Source of the DNA: Umbelopsis isabellina
Lineage: Eukaryota > Mucoromycota > Umbelopsidomycetes > Umbelopsidales > Umbelopsidaceae
NCBI GenBank assembly: GCA_016758905.1
Contig: JAEPQZ010000009.1
Location: 434,001-498,000, forward strand
Direction of reading: 5' to 3'
DNA length: 64,000 nucleotides
How positions within the stretch are numbered: position 1 is the stretch's first letter; each line of letters starts with the position of its first letter. The notes under the pieces are model-generated. The model did not search any database, was not told the DNA's origin, and worked only from the letters and a program-made list of their open reading frames with translations. Shown one piece after another: positions 45,446 to 57,383 of the stretch. A program made the translations under genes and the position numbers.

Positions 45446-47322
45446 ATGATTGGAAAGTTGGGACGGCAAGTCAGCAGGCTCGGATTCGGTGCCTTTCGGG
45501 TCAACAATGACACGCATGCAGAAGCTCTGCGTAAGGCACTAGTCTCCGGCGTGAATGTCATTGACACGGCAGCCAATTTCGAGAGTGGTAGGTGAAAACA
45601 CCAAGTTGAATTCGACTCTTATTCCATAAGCTCACTGACAGCTATGATTAGGAAACTCGGAAAGAATCATAGGAGAGACATTGAAGACCATGATAAGCAA
45701 GAAAGAGATATCCCGAGACGTGAGTAAGGGGATTGAAGTAAACAGTTGTTAGAACTCGACTTACCAAATATTGATAATGCGCAATCGACAGGACATAACG
45801 TTGGTATCGAAATCAGGATATCTTCTTCCAAATGAAATAGAGAACTTAGATGGATCTAAAGATTACGTGCAAGTTCGCGACAAAAGCTACCATTCTATAT
45901 CCCCTCGCGTACTGGAGATGCAAATCACTCAATCGCTCGATAGGCTTAACACTGACAAACTGGACTTATACATGTTAAACGCTCCAGAGAGAATGCTAAT
46001 GGCTCAATCAAGGGTAAGATATTGGTGAAAAAAACAAACATCATAGCAATTGACTGACATTTGGCATATGGTAGTCATATTCAGCATCTCAGCTTTACAA
46101 AGATATTGCTGCTGCATTTCAACATTTGGACACTGAGGTGGCAAATGGTAAGTAATGAACTACTTGGTACAGTTCTGTAAGCGGATCTCAGAGCATTCAA
46201 TCTAAAAAAAAAACTGCATTTGCGTAGGTCGTATTCGTGGTTATGGTGTCTGTTCAAATACGCTAGCAGACCCAACGGCCGTAGATCACGTTTCGCTGCC
46301 CAGTGTAATTAATGCTTGTGCCAAGCAAGATAACCTTGTCGCGGTCGAGACACCATTTAACTTTTTCGAGCGCAAAGCCATTGTTCAACCTCATGGTCTG
46401 ACTGTAGCGGATATATGTGAAAAGCATAATTTGTTCCTAATGACAAACCGGCCATTAACAGCTATTCATGAAGGCAAAATTCGACCGCTCGTTAATCGAA
46501 CTTTTGGCGATGGTTCCTCTCAAGGTTAGTGTTGCTCAGTAAGGTGGATAAGGGTATAGTACGATACTTATATACTGTTGTTGTGTACAGCTGAGCACGC
46601 TGTGATGGAGCAAATGTCACAGTCTTTGGAAATTCTGACCAATATGGAAAGTGATCTAATGTCTGAATGTGAGTGCAAGCCAGTTAAATCAGCAGATTAT
46701 CAGCATATCGCTCATGTTAGTGTCCCACAGTACCTTTAGAACAAGAGACTTTGACAGCCAAGTTTATCTGGGCTCAAGTTATTTCTGACAATCTATCAAA
46801 TCTATCCAATAATCATTTCGCAGCCAAACACTTTTTGGAAAAAATGCTCCTCTCAACACTAGGCACCGACTTGAAGGATTTAATTTCTTACGCTGAGAAA
46901 TTAGATAACCCTGAAGCATTGCCAGTATTTCAACAGTGGGCAGCAGACTACCAAAAGGTATGTGATTTGGTAAAATACTGCTTATTATACCGGTTTACTG
47001 ATGTTGTCATGTTTAGAACATTGAGGAACTCAGTCAACACCTCATTGACTATGCATACATCGATTGCCTTCGAAAAAATAATGATCTCGATAGAATTATA
47101 TCAGCGGTTTGTCCTAGATTAACCGAGCCTGAAAAAACATATTCTCCCATCTCTGTCAAGATGCTCCGAATCGCACTGGCCAATAAGCAGATTGGTTGTG
47201 TCTTGACTGGCATGCGCGATCCATTGTATGTTGAGGACGCTAAAAAGGCATTGGCTTGGCATGCTCAACAGCCCTTGGATGCAACTGATTTAGAGGATTT
47301 GTGGCGGGTTCCACTATATTAG
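45446..47322 (+). CDS. aldo-keto reductase-like protein with long C-terminal extension, 470 aa
   Basis: Eight exons (45446-45587, 45652-45719, 45792-46013, 46075-46147, 46228-46524, 46591-46668, 46731-46957, 47017-47322). The N-terminal half is an AKR barrel: LGRQVSRLGFGAFRVNNDTH, VNVIDTAANFESGNSERIIG, ITLVSKSGYLLPNEIENLDG, LDRLNTDKLDLYMLN and RGYGVCSNTLADPTAVDHVS. The catalytic Asp and Lys are visible, but the position of the catalytic Tyr (YxxGxSE in most AKRs) is Phe. The C-terminal 190 residues form a helical part including RIALANKQIGCVLTGMRDPL, the usual end of the barrel, after a long insertion. Related long fungal proteins exist but have no assigned substrate. Activity is doubtful without the Tyr. 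Confidence 0.82.
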
Positions 47323-47717
47323 ACACGCATACTGATCTCCATTATATGCCAACTCTATACGTAATTATATAAAGCAACCTTTATAAAATAAACCCTCTGA
47401 TTAGCAGAATGTAAAGTTGGACTGACCACGTCAAGTCAAAAGTCGAGCGATAAAGCCTTACATTTTAAAAGAACTATTATGCAATTCTCCATCCTTTTAC
47501 TTCATGCCTGCGGCATTTCTTATTCATCCAGGGTCACAACTAATGGTTTGCTGTAAATTGTAACGCTTTCTATCCACATATTCTCCATTTTAGGACAATT
47601 TCTATTCGGTGACTGAAAATTACCAGCCAATCCTTTAAAAAAAAAACAATATGTGATCTGAAGAGGCGCTCTAGAATAACAGTCAGTTTAACTTCTTTTT
47701 CCTTTTCATCCACTGTC
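47323..47717. other. intergenic
   Basis: 395 nt with the 3' flank of the AKR-like gene and the promoter of the four-pass membrane protein. No gene seen. Confidence 0.5.
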
Positions 47718-48492
47718 ATGCGATTCTACCCGCCCAGGTCACGGCTAAGCGTACTGGCCGCTCTTCTATGTATGGCAGCTGCTGTGCTGGTTTTCTTGTG
47801 CCTTTACTCGTGTAGCACCTCCAGCATGATGCGCATCTACTTTTTGAAATTCACAAGTGGCTCCATTAGCGTTTACTATGGTTGGAGATACCATTGTATT
47901 ATCGATTCCGGCGCCACCAACTGCGTCTATGACAATATTGTAAAATACCCTTTAGGTGAGGAACGGGTTAAGTGATTGAAATATATATATATATATTGGT
48001 TTGAAACATAACTAACTTGCATCGTATTTAACAGACTTGTTCTCTGCAACTCTGTTTAATACCACATACCCACAAATTTTTGCAAATCAAGTTTCGCTGG
48101 ACTCAGGCACTCAGCCCCTGTTTGAGGCAACACCATTGCACAATCCTCAAATTGTTGCCGCTGGCTTTCTTTGTCTGATTTGCTCTCTTAGCGCGGCTTT
48201 AATTGTCATATTGCGATTAACCACTCGCAAGATAGTCGACAGAGGACAAGCACGAGGTTTCTTAACCCTTTGCGGTGCAGCCTTGGCAATGATGATGCTA
48301 GCTTTGGTTTCCATGCTTTATGATAGCGGCGAGCAGATTTTGAACCTGGAGTTTCCAAACATCCATGCCGAAGTCGGGAACGGCAAATCGCTAGTTGGCA
48401 TCACTTTTGGCTTACTATTTGTAGCAGCAGCCATATTGTTGAGAGGCTGTCTAGATGACAGCTCTTCAGATGCAGGTTATAGCGAGCTGTAG
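47718..48492 (+). CDS. four-pass membrane protein, Sur7/PalI-like
   Basis: Two exons (47718-47955, 48035-48492), 231 aa. Hydrophobic segments: about 10-32 (LSVLAALLCMAAAVLVFLCL), 111-131 (IVAAGFLCLICSLSAALIVI), 146-166 (FLTLCGAALAMMMLALVSML) and 193-213 (LVGITFGLLFVAAAILLRGC). The first loop contains YGWRYHCIIDSGATNC with two Cys, and NxT sequons follow. A large Cys-bearing first loop and four helices are the pattern of Sur7/PalI proteins, which lie in plasma-membrane eisosome domains or act in pH sensing. The match is structural; I cannot tell the subgroup. The end SSSDAGYSEL is polar and cytosolic. Confidence 0.7.
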
Positions 48493-48798
48493 AGTAAATT
48501 TTCCAATAGTCGCTCTTTGTATCAACACATGCACACTTTCACATCCACCATAAGCTTGGATTTTTTTTTTAAACAACATTTTGTTTTTGTATTATACACT
48601 ATAAACTTATAAAAAAGTAATTGGTTCCAAAGGATAAAAAAAAAAAAGAGGAAGAGTGGTGTTTCTAAAATGATATGTGCAGGTTCTCAAGCTAACAGAA
48701 AGGAAGTTGCATGGAATATGGAAAACAACAGGGAAAAAAGGGAATTAAAAAAAAGTATAAGTTGCTAAACATAGGTTTCGTTGGTGGCGATTAGTAGC

Positions 48799-51700
48799 TT
48801 AATCTCTGTTCTCCTTGACCATAACACGGCGAGGTTCAAGATCCTTGATCTGGTAAGAGATATCATCCCAACCGTGTCTGTAGAGACCTTGCTTGAGACG
48901 CTTTTGATCCAAGTGATGGCCAATGAAACCAAGGGAACGACCGAGAACGAAGAGACCGTTCAAGGTACCGATGCGCAAGTACTCTTCACTTTCTTCACGG
49001 GAGAAGGCACCAGATTCTCTGAGCAAATCAACAACGGAAACAGCAATACAACCGTCAACGTTCAAGATCAAGTTGTCCTTCTTGGATGTGGTGATTTCCT
49101 CAACCTTGAGAGCATAGTCCAAGATGGGAGTGCTGGGGAAGTTCTTCTTGACAAAGTCCTTGACAAGCTCAACACGCAAATCAGGGTTGGTGCGAGACTT
49201 GATCTTGTGACCAATACCAGGAATCAACTTGTTGGCCTTACGTTGTTGAGTGACAAACTCACGAGGAGTCAAACCACTATCGTAAGCCTTGGTGAACTCA
49301 CGGGCAGCTCCATCAAGAGCACCACCGAAACGCTCACCAATGGTCAACAGACCAGCCACAAGGGAAGAAATCAAATCCTTACCAGCACGGGTAGTGATGA
49401 TGGTGTTCATAGCACCAGAGACGGCGGGACCGTGATCAGCAGTCATCATGAGGACCATTTCAATGAAACGGCAAGCGTAGTCGGGAAGTCTGCGCTTGAA
49501 CCACAAGAGAGACAAGACACCACCGATACCGATGTTTTCCTTGAACACATCAGAGATTCTCATACCAGCGTACAAAAGTTCTTGACCACGATCGTCAGTG
49601 ATGGTAGACACGAAGCTGGCGGGCTTACGGACGAGACCAAGTTCTTGAGCCCAAGAGTAATCAATGGGAATCTTGGGAACCTCAGGTTCAGCTTGAGGAA
49701 CAATGGTGCCGTTGGCAACAAGCTTCTCATAAGCTTCTTGGAGAACAGCGGGCATCTTCTCGAAAGTCTCGGGAACAATGATACCAGCAGCGCGCATAGC
49801 CTTGTTCTTGGCATCAGCAGTCTCGAGATCAGAGTTGGCAAGAGCACCAGCGTGACCGAATTGGACATCAGTGGTGAACATCTTGGCGCAGGTACCGATG
49901 GCCCAAGCGACAACAGGCTTCTTGATAGTGCCATTGCGGACAGCTTCGACAACACGGTATTCTTCAACACCGCCAACCTCACCAAGCAAGACAAGCATCT
50001 TACACTGGGGATCTTGCTCATAACGGATCAAGTGATCAATGAAGGTAGAGCCGGGGTAACGATCACCACCAATAGCAACACCCTCATACACACCATCGGT
50101 AGTACGGGAAATGATGTTGTTCAATTCGTTGGACATACCACCAGACTTGGAGACATAGGCAACGGAACCAGCACGGTAAAGCTTGGAGGCAACAATGTTG
50201 TCCATCATACCACCAGTGTTACCGATCTTGAAGCAACCAGGCTTGATACCACCAACAGTAGCGGGACCAATGATGAGGACATTACGCTTCTCAGCTTCGT
50301 GCAAGATTTGACGAGCACGACGTTCAGGGACACCCTCAGCAATGATAGCAACGGTCTTGATGTTGTCAGAGAATTCAAAGATCTCGTTGGTGGATGAGTA
50401 GACGGAACGGCAAGAAGCAAAGTTGACAACAGTGTCGACATCAGGGAACTTCTCAACGGCATCCTTGAGAGAGGTGAAGACAGGAATCAAAGTCTCCTTA
50501 GTACCCCAGTAGAACTTTTGAACGTGAGGACCACCGAAAGGATAGACCATAGCGGCAACAGAAGGACCGTCACGCTTGCACATGAAGTCAAAGTCCAACA
50601 TGCCCTGGACAGCGCGAGGCTGCATACCGTAGATGAAAGAACGCGTCTTGGCGTTGAAGGGAGAGTACCAGGTAGTCTTGGTAGACTCATCAGAGACTTC
50701 GCCTTCAACAGGGGTAGAGGGAGCGGTTTCTTCGGCAATGGCGAGCTTGGAAGGTTGCTTTCCGTTGTTGTTGCTGTCGTTGCTACCAAAGATCTGATCT
50801 TGGAAAAGATTGCCGGAGTTTCCAAGTGACTGCTTCTGAGTGCTGTTATCTGAAGCTTGGCCAGTAAGAGCAAGGGGCACAATTTCAGTGATGTGAGTTT
50901 CGGGTCCGAAAACGTTGATATCAACACCGAGAGTCTCTCCGAGTTGGCGCATAGCACGGAGACCTTCTTGGTAGTTGGGACCACCACGACGGATGAAAAT
51001 GCGAACCTTGTGGTTGCTCAAGTCATGCTTGAATTCAGTAAGAGCGCGAATGATACCCTTGAAGGTAGTAGCAACGTTGGTGAAGTTGGCAATACCACCA
51101 CCAATGATCAAGACCTTGCCGTCAGGGTGGACGTCACCACGAGTCATCAAGTCCAAAATGGTCTTGGCATATTCATAGGTTTGAGTCTCAGTGGGAGCAC
51201 CAGAGTATTCACCATAGTTGGCAAGTTCGTGAGCATAACCAAGAGCAGCAATGGCGTCAGAGTAGACAACTGAAGCACCACCACCAGCAACCATGGTCCA
51301 AACGCGACCGTCCTTGTTCAAGACAGTCAACTTGAGAGAAGCTCCAGTCTTGGAGTCAAGCTCAGCAATATAGGCTTCTTCCTTGGTCATTTCACGACCG
51401 AAAGGAGCGGGGAACTCCATAGGAGGACCTTGGTCAACGTTTTGCTCAGAGGCAGCGACAGCGAGACCAATGTTGGAAGGAGCACGAGCAACAGCCCACT
51501 TGGGACCGCTCTCGAACTCGGCAGTCTGATCGAGCTTAGCAGCCAAATCGAGATAGTAGACTTGGGGAACTTGACCATCAGTAGGCTCAGTTACAACAAG
51601 AGGGTTGATCTCGAGGTAGGTGAAGTTGAGATCAACGTAGACAGAGTACAAACGAGTGATAAAGTCAACTAAGACATCACGCTTGTGCTCAGGGACATCC

Positions 51701-52493
51701 TTGAGAAGAGTTTGCTTGATAGCATCAGCAGAAGGGAAGGCATCGTTGACCTTGATAAGGAGCTTCATAGCCTTAGCATCAACATCACCAACTTCAACAC
51801 CACCTTCGTGGGTGAAGAGGATGTTATCGCCCTCACGCTCACTGTTGATACAGATATAATACTCAGTGTCAGCAGGGTGAGGAACGAAAGGCTCGACCAA
51901 GAAAGTCTTGAGGAAACCAGATGTCTTCTCAACCTACAACGCCAAAATAGCCTCATGTTAGTTTCACATTTCTTGCTGACCAAAGTTATTTGACTCCCAC
52001 AGCCCCCCTTCGCCAGTCGCCCCCCCCCCCTTCCTGAAAATTATTTTGCTTACCTGAATTTCCTTGCCTGCACGTTCTTCGATCCAACGTCTGGATTCAG
52101 CCCAGTCCTTGTTCAAGCACAACAGACCAGCCTTGCCACGACGCTTGATCAACTGATCAGGCTTGGCGACAAGCTTGTCAGTGAGAAGCCATGGGTGAGT
52201 GGATTCGAGGTTATCTAGCTGTTGCTTAAGAGCATTGTCAAAAGCGGCTTGACCTTGCTTCTGGAAGATGGCAGTATCAACGTTGATATGAGCCAACTTA
52301 GTAGCAGAAGGGACAAAGAGACTCTTGCTGTCACCAGAAGCAGCCACGGAGGGTGAGCGCAAAAGGTGATAAGCGAGCAAAAGCTTTCCGTCGTACTAAT
52401 ACAAAAAATCAGTCAGTATTTGGCATATGACACGGACCATAAAGCAAACGTTTTTCTGTTTCAACTTACTTCTCGAACTGCCTTTGCCGACAT
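48799..52493 (-). CDS. ATP-citrate lyase, single-polypeptide type, 1166 aa
   Basis: Three exons (52493-52470, 52395-52054, 51933-48799). [20 protein letters not shown] begins the ATP-grasp/CoA-binding half, with [16 protein letters not shown] and [17 protein letters not shown] Ser/Asn/Gln-rich linker separates it from the CoA ligase part, where [20 protein letters not shown] holds the phosphohistidine. The C-terminal citrate-synthase-like part has [35 protein letters not shown] and [17 protein letters not shown]. The enzyme splits cytosolic citrate with ATP and CoA into acetyl-CoA and oxaloacetate, feeding lipid synthesis, which is marked in oleaginous Mucoromycota. One fused polypeptide excludes the two-gene ascomycete form. 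Very strong codon bias leaves long open frames on the other strand. Confidence 0.97.
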
Positions 52494-54139
52494 ATTAGTA
52501 TATAAGTGAAAGAATAAAGAGAATAAAACAAGAAGGGGAAAAAAAAGAGATGGAAATTTGATGGGAGGGTCTTATAGGTTTCTAAAAAAAAAATAAAGGC
52601 AGCAACCAAGACCAGCGCTTGATCTCTCCATTCATTGGGGACATGACAGCTTTGCCTGCTTTAAACTGTTTCGAAACACGCTTAACGCTCAAGATTGGTA
52701 GTTTCCATTCAAACGGTACCCTCGGTTATTACCCTTTTAGGAAATACAACCGCGGATCAATATGGTACCCGCCAATTTTGGGGCCTGAGTGACTGTCAAC
52801 CCTTCCCGAACAGCTCACACCATCCAAGCAATAAAACCCAACCTACAAACTCTACCACAAACGCGAAATGCTACTAGTCCCAGCTAAAGTTGCTCTAATT
52901 GTACTTTGGCTTCATGTTCTCTCTCTATCTCTCTCCTTTCTAGTAAACCCCATTCAATCACGGTACAGCAATGTTGAAAAAGAGATATATCAATTCGCAG
53001 GTACAATGTTTGGGTACTACTATCCCCAATGGGCAATTAGATAAATGTTTGCGGTGTGGAAGGCAGCACTTTAAATTTTCGACTCTCTCAGAAGGTTATG
53101 GAGCCATGGGGAAATCGCGTTTTTGACAGCCAAGTAAAGAACCGTCACACGAGCGCAATCCGTTCCTCGGCAGCCCCCCTAATATGGTATTCATGCGATC
53201 TTGGTCATCTACCTTTGTAGATTTCAAGATCTTCACAATGTACACCAGTTGTCACATCCCGCCAACTCCATCTGGTGTCATCTCGGTAGACCGCAGAGAA
53301 TGGAGCTCATCTAATATGTACAACAGCATCTTCCCGCCGCTCCAACCCAGGAGACCCAGCTCCGACAATTAAGAAACTTGCCATAATTTTATCTAATCGG
53401 CATTCTATTGGGTGAATCTTCTACACTGGCGTTGGGGATCGCTGGCATCTCCGGAACAAACCCAGTATATCTGATTGTCGTAAGCGCTCTCTATCACTCT
53501 CTTTAGCGGTTTTGGTATATTATTCAAATCAGGGTGTGCTATTCTGTTGTTGATATATGGGTCTCATAAGTAGGCACACTGAACCCATAATCGCGTCAGA
53601 CTATACGTTGATATGACCTGACGGTACGTAAACCGACGGTGTGTAAGGGAGGTAAAGTTGGCGGAGATAAATTGGGCAGTGGAGGAGATTACCAAGAGGA
53701 TATCCCATGGGCTTGAAAGTCGACCCATTATCCCTGTAAGTTGAACTTAAAAAAAATAGATGTCGAGGGAACAGCTAGGAATATCCTACTTGTGGAGCAG
53801 AAGCTATATATCATTCGAGAATGAGTGTGGGGAGCTGGGTTTTATGATTTATACCCTTACCGTTATCTATGTTGAGTATTTCCATTGACTCAGCAGCTTG
53901 GCCATAAGTAGACGATGTCCCTTTTTGTTGCAGACGATAACCAGAAAAAAAGTTAAGTCTCTAAAATCTGTTTTCTCTCAACATAGTCATTCTTCAGTCG
54001 AGAACACGTTGTTCAAAAAATGGGCCTTTATTATAATATTGCTATACAAAAACAAATAAAAAGAAAGAAGAAGACTATGCGTATTAGCGGGAATAACACA
54101 TGGGGCAAGGCAGTGCTTTAGTAGGAGACTCTTGTGCAA
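52494..54139. other. intergenic upstream of ATP-citrate lyase
   Basis: 1.65 kb. The first part is the lyase promoter and leader (pyrimidine-rich on the coding strand). The rest carries only short random frames; no gene, RNA or element recognised. Long regulatory regions are usual for highly expressed lipid genes, but nothing specific can be read. Confidence 0.5.
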
Positions 54140-55283
54140 TCAAATACCAGCTCCAGTGTAATCTGGTATAATGTTCTTCAAAAGGTTTTCAGTGAAATCC
54201 CAGAGCAGGGTTTGATTTGATTCAGAAGTTGATTCTCGTTCTGGTTGCTTCTCAACACCGTATGGGATGTAATACTTTCCCTTAATATTGTTTTTCTCAA
54301 CATCAGGGCTAGTGGCTAGATACATTTGAGTGAGAGATCCATCACGTGTGCTTATAAGTACAAAAGTCTTCAAAATCTTTTGGATAATAGGCGAAGAATA
54401 TCTTGCAAGCTCGCTATCAACGACACCGGGATGATTGGCATTAACATAGACATTCTATATAGTATATTACGATTAATTTTTTTAAGCAACTGTCAAAAGT
54501 TTACGCGAGATGTCTTTCAAACCTGTACTCCTTTGGCCTCAAGTCTTCGGTTCAGCTCTCGAGTGAACAGAATATTAGCAGCTTTAGAGCGGCCATATGC
54601 CATAAAAGACCCATATTTATCTTTGTCATTTAACTCTTCCAGTCTGAGTCCCCGGCACTGAATGAAGCGATGGCCGTTGGAGCTTACATTGACAATGCGG
54701 CTAGGTGCACTAGCTTCGATAATTGGCAATAGCTGTGTTGTGAGGTAAAAATGACCAACCTGAACATTTAGGGAACAGAGAATTAACACATCGACCTTTT
54801 AAGATAAAGGCAGGACAAATATAACAAAAATGTTACTTGCATGATTCGTTGCGAATTGCATTTCTATACCGTCCTTACTGAGTTCGTAAGGGCAAGCCAT
54901 AACACCAGCATTGTTCATCAACAAGTGTATAGGCAGATTTTTGGCTTTAAACTCTGTGACAAACTGTGATACAGATTCAATAGAAGCAAGATCAAGCTGA
55001 AGAAACTCTACTTTGGCGTTGCCAGTGGTTTCTTGAATTTCTTTAACTGCAGCAATGCCTCTAGCAGGGGTGCGAGACGCTACAATGACATGAGCGTTTT
55101 GTTGTGCCAACTCCATGGCACAGGCTTTTCCTATCTACAATTCACCAATGGTAAAAAGCTAAGATGCATGTATTATGAGATTATTTTCCTCTGGCGAATA
55201 CCTACACCTGTATTACTGCCAGTGACGATACAGACTTTGCCAGTCATGTCGGGAATTAGCTCGATATTGAATTTTTTGACCAT
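54140..55283 (-). CDS. SDR, retinol dehydrogenase/WWOX-like, 307 aa, with introns
   Basis: Four exons (55283-55202, 55130-54841, 54759-54523, 54454-54140). GKVCIVTGSNTGVGKACAME binds the dinucleotide; HLLMNNAGVMACPYELSKDG, NVSSNGHRF with the catalytic Ser, YGRSKAANILFTRELNRRLE with YxxxK and NANHPGVVDSELARY follow. The second intron starts with GC: splicing from CAT|GCAAGT restores NHVGHFYLTTQLLP, a core phrase of the family, which no GT donor nearby gives. Such enzymes oxidise or reduce retinoid-like or other lipophilic alcohols and aldehydes; the substrate is unknown. It opens a run of five SDR genes to the right, but is the only one of them with introns. Confidence 0.88.
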
Positions 55284-55360
55284 TGTCGATATAATGTTTA
55301 GTAGGACGATATAATAAATGTAAATATGTTGAGTTTCGATCTTGAAAAGTCAGTTTTCCC

Positions 55361-55369
55361 TTTTATATC
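55361..55369 (-). promoter_or_regulatory. TATA box of the SDR gene starting at 55283
   Basis: CGATATAAAAGGG reads on the minus strand about 80 bp upstream of the start. Good match to TATAAAA. Confidence 0.55.
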
Positions 55370-56329
55370 GCAGCTCCACCTGCCGAATATTGAAAGCCAG
55401 TTCACAGCCGAGAGCCACGTAAGCTCTCCTAGTCCACGTATGTCTCTGCCAATTTCAGACTGACCACCGTAACCAACGTGTAAAATCCATACGTACACCT
55501 ATTGTGGTAATCTCTAGAAGTATCTAGCATTGCTTTGGTTCAGAAAACGCATTTATTTGATATGTATATACCTCAAGCGATAATCAAAGCGCGCTCAAAG
55601 AAAATGCAGGTTGTCTCAACATGTAGGTTTATGCTCAATTGAATAAACTTAATTCCAGTGACCAATTGTAGGAGTTACCAAGGGAATTCAGCAGAGCATG
55701 AATACCCACCTAAGTTAATTATCGTGCCTGAAAAATATAATTTCTCAAGTCTAAGTGATAGTAGATTCGGAATCATACCACATAGTAGCGGCGGTCCTGC
55801 GTAAATAAGCCAACCAATATATTATTGAGGAAGCTAAATAACATCAAAGCTTATACTTCCTCTGTCTCAAAGACGATCCAAACTCGCTTATTTTTTTCGG
55901 CACATAGATGAGCCGGGAACCAATTTAAAACTCCTTGAAAGCATACGTAGAGCTCTTTTTTTTTTCTCAATTCCCATTGGCCAAGCTGCTAACAATTCAG
56001 TAGGAATTGTTGATGAGATTGCTTGGCTTAACACTGTCAAATGCATATATTTACACAAAGAAATCTTGATTATGCCTTTGGCGAAACCCAAATTACTCAT
56101 TACCATTCTCTTTATATCCGCTAATTGTTTTCTAGTGCGGATCTGCCAGAAACCATTGAAATTTGTTGGAAGTCACAATCATTGGATAGGTAAAATTCGG
56201 ATAGGTTGCTCTAACACACAAAGAATAAATTACTTCGGACTTGTATTCCACCGGTTTTCCACAAATCGTGACGCGCGTACGAAGAGCTCTAAAACCGAGA
56301 ATACTATTGCATAGTCGCCGACACAAGAA
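55370..56329. other. divergent spacer between SDR genes
   Basis: About 1 kb between two outward-facing SDR genes. No gene, RNA or repeat recognised apart from the TATA boxes at its ends. Confidence 0.5.
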
Positions 56330-56340
56330 TATATAAAAAG
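56330..56340 (+). promoter_or_regulatory. TATA box of the SDR gene at 56400
   Basis: TATATAAAAAG, 60 bp upstream of the start codon, followed by a short A/C-rich leader typical of fungal mRNAs. Confidence 0.65.
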
Positions 56341-56399
56341 CCTAAGATGTTTGTCAAAGGCAACTAAACAAACAACAACAACAAGCCCAATATATCAAC

Positions 56400-57383
56400 A
56401 TGTCAGAATCATTCAATGCCTCTACCACTTCAGAAGAAGTAGCAGCAAAGTTTATCAATCAAATCAAAGGCAAGGTCGCCATTGTAACTGGTACTACTTG
56501 GGGTGGAATAGGAGCAGAAACTGCCAGAGTTATAGCAAGCCATGGCGCTCAGTTGGTGATCGTTGCTGGAAGGAAGCAAAGCGCTCTTGATGAAACTATT
56601 GACAAGATCAAGCAAGAGACCCCAGATGCTAATCTTCGTTCACTGGTTCTTGATCTTGGAAGCCTCAAGTCTGTAAAGGAAGCTGCAGCTCAAGTTAACG
56701 GATACGAAGAAAACATTGATGTTCTGATCAACAACGCCGCCGTCATGGCGTCCCCGTACTTCACCACATCGGATGGTTTTGAGGGCCAATTTGGCACCAA
56801 TCATCTTGGACCATTCGTATTCACCAATCTCATTCTGCCCAAACTTTTGGCCTCTAAAACAGGCGAACCTAGAGTCGTCAATGTCTCTAGTAACGCTCAT
56901 TGGCTCGCACCTGTCTTCTTCGCTGACCCCAGCTTTTCTGATGGAAAGACATACCAAAAATGGCATGCTTATGGCCAATCCAAGACAGCTAATATGCTAT
57001 TTACCAAAGAGCTTAGCAACCGCTTCAGCAGTAAAGGGTTAACGGTCTTCAGTCTTCATCCAGGATATATCCAAACTAATCTTCAGCGCCATGTCGAGAA
57101 AGAATTGGAGCAAGACATGGCAGAACTCATGAAAGATTATTGGGGCAATGATCTTACTGCCAGTCCTGAGTTTATGGATTGTTTAACTTTAAAGACTGTC
57201 TCACAAGGAGCATCCACCACACTGGTTGCTGCTTTTGATCCTTCAATCAAACCTCAAACCGGCCTCTTCTTGAATCACGCCAAGATTGATTTGAATGCGG
57301 CAAAGCCCTATGCCTTGGACGATGAAAATGCCAATAAGCTATGGGAACTTAGCGAGCGTATGGTCGGACAACAGTTTTCTTAG
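56400..57383 (+). CDS. intronless SDR (RDH/WWOX-like), cluster member 1, 327 aa
   Basis: MSESFNASTTSEEVAAKFIN is a short N-terminal extension shared in style with the two other intronless members (60368 and 62794). The dinucleotide motif is VAIVTGTTWGGIGAETARVI, with TGxxxGGxG: one Gly more than the classical TGxxxGxG. VLINNAAVMASPYFTTSDGF, the Ser in VVNVSSNAHWL, YGQSKTANMLFTKELS (YxxxK) and SLHPGYIQTNLQRH complete the fold, ending in LWELSERMVGQQFS. Substrate unknown; the pattern is that of RDH11-14-like fungal reductases. Lack of introns and the TATA box suggest strong, inducible expression. Confidence 0.9.
   Translation: MSESFNASTTSEEVAAKFINQIKGKVAIVTGTTWGGIGAETARVIASHGAQLVIVAGRKQSALDETIDKIKQETPDANLRSLVLDLGSLKSVKEAAAQVNGYEENIDVLINNAAVMASPYFTTSDGFEGQFGTNHLGPFVFTNLILPKLLASKTGEPRVVNVSSNAHWLAPVFFADPSFSDGKTYQKWHAYGQSKTANMLFTKELSNRFSSKGLTVFSLHPGYIQTNLQRHVEKELEQDMAELMKDYWGNDLTASPEFMDCLTLKTVSQGASTTLVAAFDPSIKPQTGLFLNHAKIDLNAAKPYALDDENANKLWELSERMVGQQFS

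Noticed and set aside
48781-50397. 538-codon open frame opposite ATP-citrate lyase
   Set aside because: It lies wholly antisense to a firmly identified, codon-biased gene, is rich in Ser, Thr, Asn and Gly, and has no motif; such mirror frames are a known result of codon bias.
50857-51273. 138-codon open frame, also opposite ATP-citrate lyase
   Set aside because: Same reason; no recognisable protein.
53184-53372. 62-codon frame upstream of ATP-citrate lyase
   Set aside because: Isolated short frame with no motif; expected by chance in 1.6 kb.
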